A stretch of DNA of 31,100 bases, taken from NCBI GenBank assembly GCA_041441555.1, contig JASDSW010000014.1, positions 1-31,100 of the forward strand. The letters are read 5' to 3'. Under the pieces are notes generated by a model. The model had not been told where the DNA came from. It made no database searches and worked only from the letters and a program-made list of their open reading frames with translations. This stretch comes from Pseudaeromonas sp041441555 (lineage in GTDB: Bacteria; Pseudomonadota; Gammaproteobacteria; Enterobacterales; Aeromonadaceae). The number at the start of each line of letters is the position of its first letter. Position 1 is the stretch's first letter. Both the position numbers and the translations under genes were made by a program. Positions 15,286-22,486 of the stretch are shown piece by piece.

Positions 15286-16137
15286 TCAATGACCGGACGG
15301 GCCACGCAGGCGCGCCAGCAGGGTTTCACCCAACAGGGTGAAGATGCCAAACAGGGCCAGCAGGGTCGCCACGGCGAAGGCGGCACTGGTCTGGTACTCG
15401 TTGTAGAGGATCTCGATATGCAGCGGCAGCGTGTTGGTCTGGCCGCGTATATGACCCGAGACCACAGAGACGGCGCCGAATTCACCCACCGCTCGGGCGG
15501 TGGAGAGCAGCAGGCCGTACATCAGACTCCAGCGGATGCTGGGCAGGGTGACGCGCCAGAACATCTGCAAGCCACTGGCGCCAAGCACCAGAGCCGCCTC
15601 CTCCTCCTCGCTGCCGCGGGCCTCCATCTGCGGCAGCAGCTCGCGCACCACGAAAGGCAGGGTGATGAAGGTGGTAGCCAGAATGATGCCCGGTGTCGAG
15701 AAGATGATCTTGATGTCGTGCTCACTGAGCCAGGGGCCAAACCAGCCGCGGCTGCCAAACAGCAGCACGAACATCAGACCCGCCACCACCGGGGAGACGG
15801 AAAATGGCAGGTCAATCAGAGTGATGAGCAGCTGACGCCCCGGGAAACGGAAGCGGGCGATGGCCCAAGCCGCCGAGACGCCAAACACCAGATTCAGCGG
15901 CACCGACAGCAGGGTGACCAGGGCGGTCAGCCCCAGCGCCTTGAGGGCATCCGGCTCGCTGATGGCGGCGAAGAATACCGAGAGGCCCTGCTTGAAGGCC
16001 TGCACGAAGATGGTGGCCAGCGGCAGCAGCAACAGGGCGAGAAACCAGCCGACGCCGATGGCGATCAGCAGCCAACGCACCCAGGTCGGTTCGCGGGTGA
16101 CTTGCTGGATGGGGGGGACGGTCACTTCCTGACTCAT
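15286..16137 (-). CDS. cysW: Sulfate/thiosulfate ABC transporter permease
   Basis: This is one of the two membrane subunits of the sulfate importer. The 283-residue protein has six hydrophobic spans and the permease coupling loop EEEAALVLGASGLQMFWRVTLP, with the EAA-G pattern that docks on CysA. DLPFSVSPVVAGLMFVLLFG is typical of CysW. It overlaps cysT by 4 bases (ATGA) and has GGAGGAG upstream, so translation is coupled. It needs Sbp to deliver sulfate. Confidence 0.94.
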   Translation of the reverse strand: MSQEVTVPPIQQVTREPTWVRWLLIAIGVGWFLALLLLPLATIFVQAFKQGLSVFFAAISEPDALKALGLTALVTLLSVPLNLVFGVSAAWAIARFRFPGRQLLITLIDLPFSVSPVVAGLMFVLLFGSRGWFGPWLSEHDIKIIFSTPGIILATTFITLPFVVRELLPQMEARGSEEEEAALVLGASGLQMFWRVTLPSIRWSLMYGLLLSTARAVGEFGAVSVVSGHIRGQTNTLPLHIEILYNEYQTSAAFAVATLLALFGIFTLLGETLLARLRGPSGH

Positions 16138-16973
16138 GCGCGAACTCCTCCGATGCGCTGCCAGCTCCAGGCTTGCAGCTTGTTGATCAGCAGTAACAGG
16201 ATGAATGAGAAGCTCAGCATCACCACGGCGATGGCCGAGGCCCCGGCGTAGTCATACTCCTCCAGGTGGCTCATGATCATCAGCGGAGCGATCTCCGAGA
16301 CCATCGGTAGATTGCCAGCGATGAAGATCACCGAGCCGTACTCGCCAATGGCGCGGGAGAAGGCCAGGGCAAATCCGGTCAGCAGGGCGGGTACCAGGGA
16401 TGGCCAGATGATGCGGATGAAGGTCTGCAGGCGGTTGGCGCCCAGGCTGGCCGCCGCCTCTTCGAGCTCGCGTTCGCTCTCCTTGAGGACCGGCTGCAGG
16501 GTGCGCACCACGAAGGGCAGACCGATGAAGGTGAGGGCGATGACGATCCCTGCCGGGTTATAGGTCAACTCGATGCCAAGAGGCTTCAACCACTGACCAA
16601 TCCAGCCATTCCCGGCAAAGATGGCGCACAGCGCAATCCCTGAAACCGCGGTTGGCATGGCAAAGGGCAGATCGATGAGGGTGTCGATGAGGCGGCGTCC
16701 AGGAAACTCATAGCGCACCAGGATCCAGGCCAGGATCAGGCCGAACAGGCTGTTGATCAACGCGGCTACCAGGGCGGCGAGAAAACTGAGCTTGAATGAG
16801 GCGACGACGCGCGGTGAACTGACGACTTGCCAAAACTCGCCGGCGCTCAGGTTGGTCACGCTGAACAACACCAGCGCCGAGATGGGCAGCAGCACCATCA
16901 AGCCTAGATAGAGCAGGCTGAAGCCGAGTGTGGGTCCAAAGCCCGGCAGGACTGAGTAGGAACGAAATCGCAT
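16134..16973 (-). CDS. cysT: Sulfate/thiosulfate ABC transporter permease
   Basis: This is the partner permease of CysW, about 279 residues, with the CysT-like start SVLPGFGPTLGFSLLYLGL, DLPFAMPTAVSGIALCAIF and the coupling loop ELEEAAASLGANRLQTFIRIIWP. E. coli CysT (CysU) has 277 residues. The Met codon at 16973 is better placed than the one at 16979 relative to the AAAAGG ribosome site. A 226-base gap before it holds a promoter-like region with a dyad, so cysTWA-cbl may have its own start in addition to read-through from sbp. Confidence 0.93.
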   Translation of the reverse strand: MRFRSYSVLPGFGPTLGFSLLYLGLMVLLPISALVLFSVTNLSAGEFWQVVSSPRVVASFKLSFLAALVAALINSLFGLILAWILVRYEFPGRRLIDTLIDLPFAMPTAVSGIALCAIFAGNGWIGQWLKPLGIELTYNPAGIVIALTFIGLPFVVRTLQPVLKESERELEEAAASLGANRLQTFIRIIWPSLVPALLTGFALAFSRAIGEYGSVIFIAGNLPMVSEIAPLMIMSHLEEYDYAGASAIAVVMLSFSFILLLLINKLQAWSWQRIGGVRA

Positions 16974-17011
16974 AACCATGCCTTTTCTAATAATCGAATA
17001 TCGATGGAATG

Positions 17012-17062
17012 ATTGTGCGGATTCCGCTCAAGGCTCACAAATAAGTTAAAACTCTTACTTAT
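17012..17062 (-). promoter_or_regulatory. Candidate cysT promoter with an upstream CysB/Cbl-type dyad
   Basis: On the minus strand TTGTGA (17040-17035), a 17-base spacer and CACAAT (17017-17012) make a modest sigma-70 promoter about 40 bases before cysT. Directly upstream lies ATAAG-N12-CTTAT (17062-17041), an AT-rich dyad placed where a LysR-type activator would bind. A matching pair of half-sites stands before sbp. The regulator is inferred from the operon, not shown. Confidence 0.45.
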
Positions 17063-17199
17063 GCTGTTTTTTCGCTAAGTGGGTGGAACCGGATCATGGC
17101 AGTGATGAAAGGTAACGAACCAGCTGAACGCAGTCTGATCTGTGGCTAAATCTGAAATATTCAGCAGATAACAGTAAAGGAGGCGCAGGGCCAACGTCG

Positions 17200-17754
17200 T
17201 CAGACGGCGGCCCTGAGCTCGGGGGGGAGGTGGGAAAACTGTTGGTGCCGTAGCAGGTTCACGAGCAGCTGTTGGCCTTCGGGCCACAGACCGTGGCCTG
17301 ACTCGGCGTTGATATGGCCGACTGCGCCCGCGTTGTGCAGTGGCAACTGCCAGCGCTGACTCCAGTAGTGGGCTCGCTCCAGGCTCATCCAGGGGTCGTT
17401 CTGACTGGCGACCAGCAGCCCAGGAACCGACGGCGGAGCGGGTAGCTCCCGATCGGCGATCGCAAAGTTGGCCGGATCGGCGGGTGCAACCAGAAACAGG
17501 CTGGCGATCTTGTCCGGGTGCTGAGCCGCGGCGACTATGCTGGCCAGTGAACCGAATGAGTGGGCAATCAGGTGCATCGGCTCGCGGTTGCGCCGGAGCA
17601 CCTGAGCGACGCGCTGGCTCCAGCTTTGCAGATCGGCGCGCTCCCAAGTTTGACCGGTCACCCGTTGCCAGTAGGGATACTGCTGATGCCACAGGCTTTG
17701 CCAGTGGTGCGGGCCGCTATTATGTAGCCCGGGAACTATCAGTATGTTGCTCAT
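17200..17754 (-). CDS. RBBP9/YdeN-family alpha/beta hydrolase
   Basis: The 184-residue protein is a compact serine hydrolase. It opens with SNILIVPGLHNSGPHHWQSLW, the usual N-terminus of this family. The nucleophile Ser lies in LIAHSFGSL, a likely Asp in ASQNDPWMS, and the His in AESGHGLWPEG. Substrates of the bacterial members are poorly known (short esters or thioesters are guesses). The gene sits between sbp and cysT on the same strand, 51 bases after sbp, with AAGGAG before the ATG, so it is co-expressed with sulfate uptake. No signal peptide is present, so it acts in the cytoplasm. Confidence 0.87.
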   Translation of the reverse strand: MSNILIVPGLHNSGPHHWQSLWHQQYPYWQRVTGQTWERADLQSWSQRVAQVLRRNREPMHLIAHSFGSLASIVAAAQHPDKIASLFLVAPADPANFAIADRELPAPPSVPGLLVASQNDPWMSLERAHYWSQRWQLPLHNAGAVGHINAESGHGLWPEGQQLLVNLLRHQQFSHLPPELRAAV

Positions 17755-17805
17755 GCTCGGCTCCTTGTGCCTGCCGCCCGCCGTGGTGAGGCCGGCGGTG
17801 CCGGG

Positions 17806-18807
17806 TCACTGTCCGGGTTGGTAGATCTGATCGAAGATGCCACCGCGGGCAAAGTGTTTCTTTTGCGCCTTGTCCCAATTGCCTTCCAGCTCCTGAACGG
17901 TAAACAGGTCCAACTTGGCAAATTGCTGGGCATATTGTGCCGCTATGGTGGGATCGGCCGGCCGGTAGTAGTGCTTGCCGGCAATGATCTGCCCTTCGGG
18001 GGAGTAGAGATGTTCCAGATAGGCTTTGGCCACGGCCTCGGTGCCATGCTTTTGGGCCACCTTGTTGACCACGGCTACCGGCGGTTCGGCCAGAATGGAG
18101 AGCGATGGCGTCACCAGCTCGAACTGGTCGCGTGCGCCTGGTTGATTCAACACCAGATAGGCTTCATTTTCCCAGGCCAGTAGGACATCGCCGAGACCTC
18201 GTTCGACAAAGCTGGTGGTGGCGCCCCGAGCGCCGGAGTCGAGCACCTTGACCCGCTGGTAGAGCTGGCGAATGTACTCCTTGGCGCCGGCTTCACTGCC
18301 ACTCTTCTTCAGGGCATAACCCCAGGCGGCCAGATAGTTCCAGCGGGCGCCGCCGGAGGTTTTCGGGTTTGGTGTGATGATAGAGATGTCGTCCCGAGTC
18401 AGATCGCCCCAATCTTTGATCTGCTTGGGGTTGCCCTTGCGTACCAGAAAGACCACGGTTGAGGTGAAGGGGGCCGAGTTGTTGGCCAAACGCCCCTGCC
18501 AATCGGCCGCAATCAATCCGCTCTGGGCAATGGCATTGACATCATAGGCTAGCGCCAGCGAGACCACATCCGCCTCCAAACCATCGGCGACGGCCCGAGC
18601 CTGTTTGCCTGAGCCGCCGTGTGACTGGCTGATGACGACCTCATCGCCACTCTGGGCTTTCCAGTATTTAGCAAAGGCGCCGTTGTACTCCTGATAGAGC
18701 TCGCGAGTTGGATCATAGGAGACGTGTAGCAGCTCAACTTGGGCGGCATTGACGGCACCGTTGCTCAGAGTGGCGATCAGTGCCAAGGCGGTGAGAGATG
18801 ATTTCAT
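17806..18807 (-). CDS. sbp: Periplasmic sulfate-binding protein
   Basis: Sbp captures sulfate in the periplasm and hands it to CysTWA. The 333-residue product has a signal peptide (KSSLTALALIATLSNGAVNA) and then VELLHVSYDPTRELYQEYN and SQSHGGSGKQARAVADGLEADVV. ITPNPKTSGGARWNYLAAWG and VLDSGARGATTSFVERGLGD are near-identical in character to E. coli Sbp (329 residues). It is closer to Sbp than to the thiosulfate-preferring CysP. The frame is open to 18843. The ATG at 18807 is chosen because AAAGGAG stands 8 bases upstream and it gives a clean signal peptide. It is the first gene of the operon. Confidence 0.94.
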   Translation of the reverse strand: MKSSLTALALIATLSNGAVNAAQVELLHVSYDPTRELYQEYNGAFAKYWKAQSGDEVVISQSHGGSGKQARAVADGLEADVVSLALAYDVNAIAQSGLIAADWQGRLANNSAPFTSTVVFLVRKGNPKQIKDWGDLTRDDISIITPNPKTSGGARWNYLAAWGYALKKSGSEAGAKEYIRQLYQRVKVLDSGARGATTSFVERGLGDVLLAWENEAYLVLNQPGARDQFELVTPSLSILAEPPVAVVNKVAQKHGTEAVAKAYLEHLYSPEGQIIAGKHYYRPADPTIAAQYAQQFAKLDLFTVQELEGNWDKAQKKHFARGGIFDQIYQPGQ

Positions 18808-18885
18808 GGTGCGACTCCTTTCATAACGGATTAGTCGCATCATGCCTGAGTGATTTATGGCTCAGAACGAATAAAAAGCGCTTTG

Positions 18886-18906
18886 CTTATCTCATCGGTA
18901 TATAAG
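18886..18906. promoter_or_regulatory. Candidate sulfur-regulator site upstream of sbp
   Basis: CTTAT (18886-18890) and ATAAG (18902-18906) form an inverted repeat with an 11-base spacer, about 80 bases before the sbp start. On the minus strand a -10-like CATAAA follows (near 18859-18854) with no good -35, as expected of an activator-dependent promoter. The half-sites are the same as those before cysT. Confidence 0.4.
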
Positions 18907-18958
18907 TGTCGCGCGGAACAAGCTGCAGTCCGGTGGCAGCAGCCTGGTGCTCGCGACA
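18907..18958 (-). other. Two-tier hairpin directly after the alcohol dehydrogenase stop
   Basis: Outer arms TGTCGCG (18907-18913) and CGCGACA (18952-18958) are exact complements. An inner pair, GCTGC (18922-18926) and GCAGC (18936-18940), lies inside. The outer arm touches the stop codon of the upstream gene. The U-tract is missing, so it may be an mRNA 3'-end structure, not a classical terminator. Confidence 0.45.
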
Positions 18959-20107
18959 TTACAAGGCCGATTCGTAAATCTGGGCGATATCCTCCCGGGA
19001 GGGAGTACGGGGATTGGTGGCGATGCAGGGATCGAGCAGCGCGTTTTGGGCCAGCACCAGGATGTCCTCGCTGGCGACCCCGAGATCGCGCAGTGGATGC
19101 GCCAGGTTGACGTCGCGACGCAGTGCCGCCAGGGCGGCAATCAGTCGGATCTTCTGCTCGACGGCGCTGAGGCCCTTCATGGGAAGCCCCATGGTCAGTC
19201 CAATCTGCACGTAGCGCTCACGGGCGCTGTCAAAGTTGTAGTTGACTACATGCTCCAGCAGCAGGGCATTGCACTCGCCGTGAGCGAGATCCAGCAGACC
19301 GCCGAGGCTATGCGCCATCGCGTGCACCAATCCCAGGCTGGCATTGGAAAACGCCAGACCGGCCAGCAGACTGCCCAGCATCATGGCTTCCCGGTGGGAC
19401 GGGTTATCTGGATGTGTCAGGGCCTGACGCAGGTTGCCGCTGATCAGGCGGATCGCCTCCAGGGCATAGAGATCGGTGACGGGCGAATGTTGGGTCGAAA
19501 CGTAGGCCTCAATGGCATGCACCAGCGCATCGATACCGGTCGTGGCCGTCAACTCGTTGCTCATGGTGGTCGTAGTTGCCGGATCGATCAGCGCCAGCGT
19601 CGGGATCATGGTGTTGCTGATGATGGCAAATTTGATGTTGTTGCTGGTGTCGGTGATGATGGCAAAGCGGGATATTTCCGCGGCCGTGCCAGCTGTGGTT
19701 GGAATACAGATGAGCGGGGGCGGTGCCAATGGCACCTGATCGACGCCGGCAAAGCAACGGACATCCCGATCATTGGCAACCACGGCGGCGATGGCCTTGC
19801 CACAGTCCATCGGACTACCTCCACCCACCGCCACCACCAGGTCGCACTGGCTGCGTCGATAGTGTTCGGCGCCCTCCATGACTTCCAGATCCTTGGGATT
19901 GGGCGTCACCTCGGCGAACAGCTCAACGCCGACTTTCGCTCGCTCCAGCTCGGCCAGCACAGGGGCGAGCCAACCCGCCTCGGTGACTCCGGGATCGGTG
20001 ACGACCAGTACCCGATTGGCCTTGTGTTGGATGACTTGGCGGCCCAGCTCGTTGATGGCGCCGGAGCCCAATACGAATTCTGGCGCTCTGTGTGTCCTGA
20101 GTTTCAT
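18959..20107 (-). CDS. Iron-containing alcohol dehydrogenase
   Basis: The 382-residue enzyme belongs to the group III (Fe-dependent, NAD(P)-linked) alcohol dehydrogenases. The N-terminal half has the nucleotide-binding GGGSPMDCGKAIA and PTTAGTAAEIS. The C-terminal half has the metal-binding pattern: Asp and His in TGIDALVHAIEAYVS, then LVHAMAHSLGGLLDLAHGECNA. Length is typical. It resembles EutG/ErcA-type enzymes that oxidise or form short-chain alcohols, but the exact substrate cannot be told. GAGGGG stands before the ATG. It is upstream of sbp on the same strand but separated by the hairpin and a promoter-like region, so it is probably its own unit. Confidence 0.92.
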   Translation of the reverse strand: MKLRTHRAPEFVLGSGAINELGRQVIQHKANRVLVVTDPGVTEAGWLAPVLAELERAKVGVELFAEVTPNPKDLEVMEGAEHYRRSQCDLVVAVGGGSPMDCGKAIAAVVANDRDVRCFAGVDQVPLAPPPLICIPTTAGTAAEISRFAIITDTSNNIKFAIISNTMIPTLALIDPATTTTMSNELTATTGIDALVHAIEAYVSTQHSPVTDLYALEAIRLISGNLRQALTHPDNPSHREAMMLGSLLAGLAFSNASLGLVHAMAHSLGGLLDLAHGECNALLLEHVVNYNFDSARERYVQIGLTMGLPMKGLSAVEQKIRLIAALAALRRDVNLAHPLRDLGVASEDILVLAQNALLDPCIATNPRTPSREDIAQIYESAL

Positions 20108-20244
20108 GCTTTCCCCTCTTATGCGTCATCGATAATGACTCGAGCCATCCAGCCGGGATCTCCCCTCTCTTAGCAAGCCTAGTCCACTCGCCGCCCGAGT
20201 AGGTTGTTTTTGCATCGGATCAAGCCAGCGGACGCAAAAATGGC

Positions 20245-21165
20245 TCAGGGGGCAACCACGGGTAACAGGCAGTGTTGGCCATGCTGCAAAATGGCCTGCG
20301 AGATCTTCTGATGCAGACCGCGCTCCAGCACCCAGCGGTGCCAATAAAGTTGGCGGTAGAGAGGGGGGCTGGCGAGCGCCAGCAGGGCACCGCTAGCCAA
20401 CTCCTCGGCGATCTGCAGACGCGGGATCAGGCAATAGGCGACGCCGGCGCAGGCCAGCGCGATGAAGGCCTCGGAGGAGCGGACGGTATGGCAGGGGTAG
20501 CCCCCAGGTTGCAGGGAAAAGTGCTCCCGCATATAGGCGATGTGCATGTCGTCCCGCTGATCGAAGGCGACTCCTGGCGCCTGTTGCAAGTTATCCAGGG
20601 TCAAACCGCTGGCAAAGTAGTGGCCGGCAAAGTTCGGTGAGCAGACCAAGACGTATTCCATGCGGCCGAGCAGGCTGGCATGGCAGCCGGGGAGTGAGGC
20701 GGCTTCGGTGCTGACGGCGCCAAAGACCTCACCTTGGCGCAAGCGCTCCAGGGTGCGCGTCTCGTCCCCGATGCGCAGATCCAGTTCGATGGGGTGTTGA
20801 GCCAGTAGCGGCGCTAGCGCTGGCAGGAACCAGGTTGCCAGGCTGTCGGCATTGACGGCCATGCTGACTCGCAGTGGCTGCTGCGGCGCCTCGACGCGCA
20901 ACTGGGGCAGTAGCTCTCGCTCCAGTTGGCTGACTTGACGGTAATGACTAAGCAATTGCTGGCCCAGGGGGGTCGGCGTGGGTGGTGTGGTGCGTAACAA
21001 CAGGGGTTGGGCGACGGCCTGTTCCAGCAACTTGATGCGTTGCGAAACGGCCGATTGGGTCAGGTTCAGACGGCGGGCGGCCCGCTCAAAATTTTGTTCG
21101 CGAACGACCACATCCAGCGCTTGCAGCTGCTTGTAGTCGAAGGGGAGTAGTTGCTCCTTGCTCAT
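20245..21165 (-). CDS. argP: LysR-family regulator of lysine/arginine export, ArgP-like
   Basis: ArgP activates argO transcription with arginine and traps RNA polymerase with lysine as ligand. The 306-residue product follows E. coli ArgP (297) throughout. It has LQALDVVVREQNFERAARRL and LTQSAVSQRIKLLEQ in the helix-turn-helix, then the shared LRVSMAVNADSLATWFLPAL, IGDETRTLERLRQGEV and CHTVRSSEAFIALAC. It is divergent from argO across 95 bases, the classic layout. AGGAGA stands 5 bases before the ATG. The protein has six or so extra residues at the N-terminus compared with E. coli. Confidence 0.93.
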   Translation of the reverse strand: MSKEQLLPFDYKQLQALDVVVREQNFERAARRLNLTQSAVSQRIKLLEQAVAQPLLLRTTPPTPTPLGQQLLSHYRQVSQLERELLPQLRVEAPQQPLRVSMAVNADSLATWFLPALAPLLAQHPIELDLRIGDETRTLERLRQGEVFGAVSTEAASLPGCHASLLGRMEYVLVCSPNFAGHYFASGLTLDNLQQAPGVAFDQRDDMHIAYMREHFSLQPGGYPCHTVRSSEAFIALACAGVAYCLIPRLQIAEELASGALLALASPPLYRQLYWHRWVLERGLHQKISQAILQHGQHCLLPVVAP

Positions 21166-21172
21166 CGATTCT

Positions 21173-21210
21173 CCTAATCATTCATTAAAATCATTAGTTT
21201 TACTTAAAAT
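21173..21210 (+). promoter_or_regulatory. argO promoter region with ArgP-type site
   Basis: CTAAT (21174-21178) and ATTAG (21193-21197) form an AT-rich inverted repeat next to a candidate promoter, TTCATT (21181-21186), an 18-base spacer and TAAAAT (21205-21210). The divergent gene is the LysR regulator ArgP, so this is a reasonable binding region. The -35 box is weak, as for activated promoters. Confidence 0.45.
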
Positions 21211-21260
21211 ACGGTGCTGTTTACCCTGGCGCCACCGTCTTCGTGCAACGAGAGAAAATA

Positions 21261-21878
21261 ATGTTGGTACCGATGTTTCAAGGATTCATGCTGGGGGCCA
21301 GCCTGATCATGCCGATTGGTGCGCAGAATGCTTATGTGCTCAGCCGTGGCATTCGCCGCCAGCACCACCTGCTGGTGGCTTCACTCTGCCTGTTCTGCGA
21401 TCTGGTGTTGATCGGGATTGGCGTCTTTGGCGGTGGCCGCTGGCTGGGCAGCGTACCGCTGTTGCAGACCCTGCTGACCTGGGGCGGGGTCGCCTTCTTG
21501 TTGCTGTATGGTGGTCGCTCCCTGCTGACCGCCTGGCGAGGTAGCGGTCGCTCACTGCAGGCGGAAAACGGCCCGGACGGCCGGCGCGACATCATACTGA
21601 CGACGTTAGCGGTGACGCTTTTGAATCCTCACGTCTATCTGGATACCGTGATGATCCTCGGCTCCGTCTCCACTCAGTGGCCGTCGGCCGCCTTGCCTCT
21701 ATTTGCGTGTGGCGCCGTACTGGCCTCCACGGTCTGGTTTTATGGCCTGGCCTTGTTGGCGGCTCGCCTGTCGCCCTGGCTGGCCCGCCCTTTGGTGCAG
21801 CGCCTGATCGATGGACTGGTTGGCAGCATCATGTGGGGGATCGCCCTGTTGCTGGTGGCTCAGGCCTTGGCCCACTAA
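21261..21878 (+). CDS. argO: Arginine exporter, LysE/ArgO family
   Basis: ArgO exports arginine (and lysine) and prevents toxic build-up. The 205-residue protein has about six membrane spans and the family core FMLGASLIMPIGAQNAYVLSRG, then TLLNPHVYLDTVMILGSVS, each typical of LysE/ArgO. E. coli ArgO has 211 residues. I chose the ATG at 21261 over an in-frame GTG at 21243 because GAGAG lies 8 bases upstream and the N-terminus then fits the family. Expression is presumably activated by the divergent ArgP. Confidence 0.93.
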   Translation: MLVPMFQGFMLGASLIMPIGAQNAYVLSRGIRRQHHLLVASLCLFCDLVLIGIGVFGGGRWLGSVPLLQTLLTWGGVAFLLLYGGRSLLTAWRGSGRSLQAENGPDGRRDIILTTLAVTLLNPHVYLDTVMILGSVSTQWPSAALPLFACGAVLASTVWFYGLALLAARLSPWLARPLVQRLIDGLVGSIMWGIALLLVAQALAH

Positions 21879-21895
21879 ATTTTTCTGTTGGTTGG

Positions 21896-21924
21896 TTGAA
21901 AAGTGTACATGACGGACCCAGATT
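21896..21924 (+). promoter_or_regulatory. Candidate sigma-32 heat-shock promoter
   Basis: TTGAAA (21896-21901), a 15-base spacer and CCCAGATT (21917-21924) resemble the sigma-32 pattern CTTGAAA-N13-17-CCCATnTA. It lies about 40 bases before a small heat-shock gene, which supports it. The -10 half has mismatches. Confidence 0.5.
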
Positions 21925-21966
21925 CAGGATGAAGGTTCCTGTTGCCTGCTCACTAAGGAGGTACTT

Positions 21967-22398
21967 ATGAAGATCGAACGGTGGAACCCCTTCCGGGAGT
22001 TCGATGATTGGTTTCGTGATTACCACAGAGGAATGCTGCGGCGTTGGGGCGATGACGAGCACGGCTCGGGTCGCGACTGGTTGCCGGCGGTGGATATTCT
22101 GGAAAACAACAGCGAATACCAGTTGAAGGTCGAGATCCCCGAGATCCAGAAGGAAGATGTCAAACTGACCGTCAACAACGGCATGCTGACCATCAGTGGT
22201 GAGCGCCGTCAGGAAAATAAGGACGACAAACTGCATCGCATCGAACGTTTCTATGGTCACTTCAGTCGCAGTTTCAATCTGCCGGATGACGTGCGGCCGG
22301 AAAATATCAGCGGCGAATTCCGCGATGGCATGCTGTACGTGCACATGACCAAATCGACGCCCAGCAGTGCGCAACCTCTGGAGATCGAGATCAAATAG
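21967..22398 (+). CDS. Hsp20/alpha-crystallin small heat-shock protein
   Basis: Small heat-shock proteins hold unfolding proteins for later refolding by DnaK and ClpB. The 143-residue product has a short N-terminal arm (MKIERWNPFREFDDWFRDYH) and an alpha-crystallin domain at about 40-130: LPAVDILENNSEYQLKVEIP, VKLTVNNGMLTISGERR, and FNLPDDVRPENISGEFRDGM. The I-x-I anchor IEIK comes at the very end. It is of the class found in many bacteria beside IbpA. AAGGAGGT stands just before the ATG. A sigma-32-like promoter precedes it and a strong terminator follows, so it is a single-gene unit. Confidence 0.95.
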   Translation: MKIERWNPFREFDDWFRDYHRGMLRRWGDDEHGSGRDWLPAVDILENNSEYQLKVEIPEIQKEDVKLTVNNGMLTISGERRQENKDDKLHRIERFYGHFSRSFNLPDDVRPENISGEFRDGMLYVHMTKSTPSSAQPLEIEIK

Positions 22399-22430
22399 CG
22401 GTGTACTCTGCGCAAGAGAGTGTAAACACG

Positions 22431-22463
22431 AGGGGCATCCGTATGGATGCCCCTGTTCGTTTG
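22431..22463 (+). terminator. Rho-independent terminator of the hsp20 gene
   Basis: A perfect 10-bp stem, AGGGGCATCC (22431-22440) and GGATGCCCCT (22445-22454), with a 4-base loop is followed by GTTCGTTTG. It lies between the hsp20 stop and the convergent metY stop and may serve both. Confidence 0.8.
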
Positions 22464-22486
22464 CGTCGTTGACGAGTGCTGAAAAC

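Noticed and set aside
14383..16251. A 622-codon open frame on the plus strand opposite cysA and cysW
   Set aside because: It is antisense to two well-supported ABC transporter genes. Its product is rich in Gln, Gly and His with no domain, a usual side effect of GC-rich third positions.
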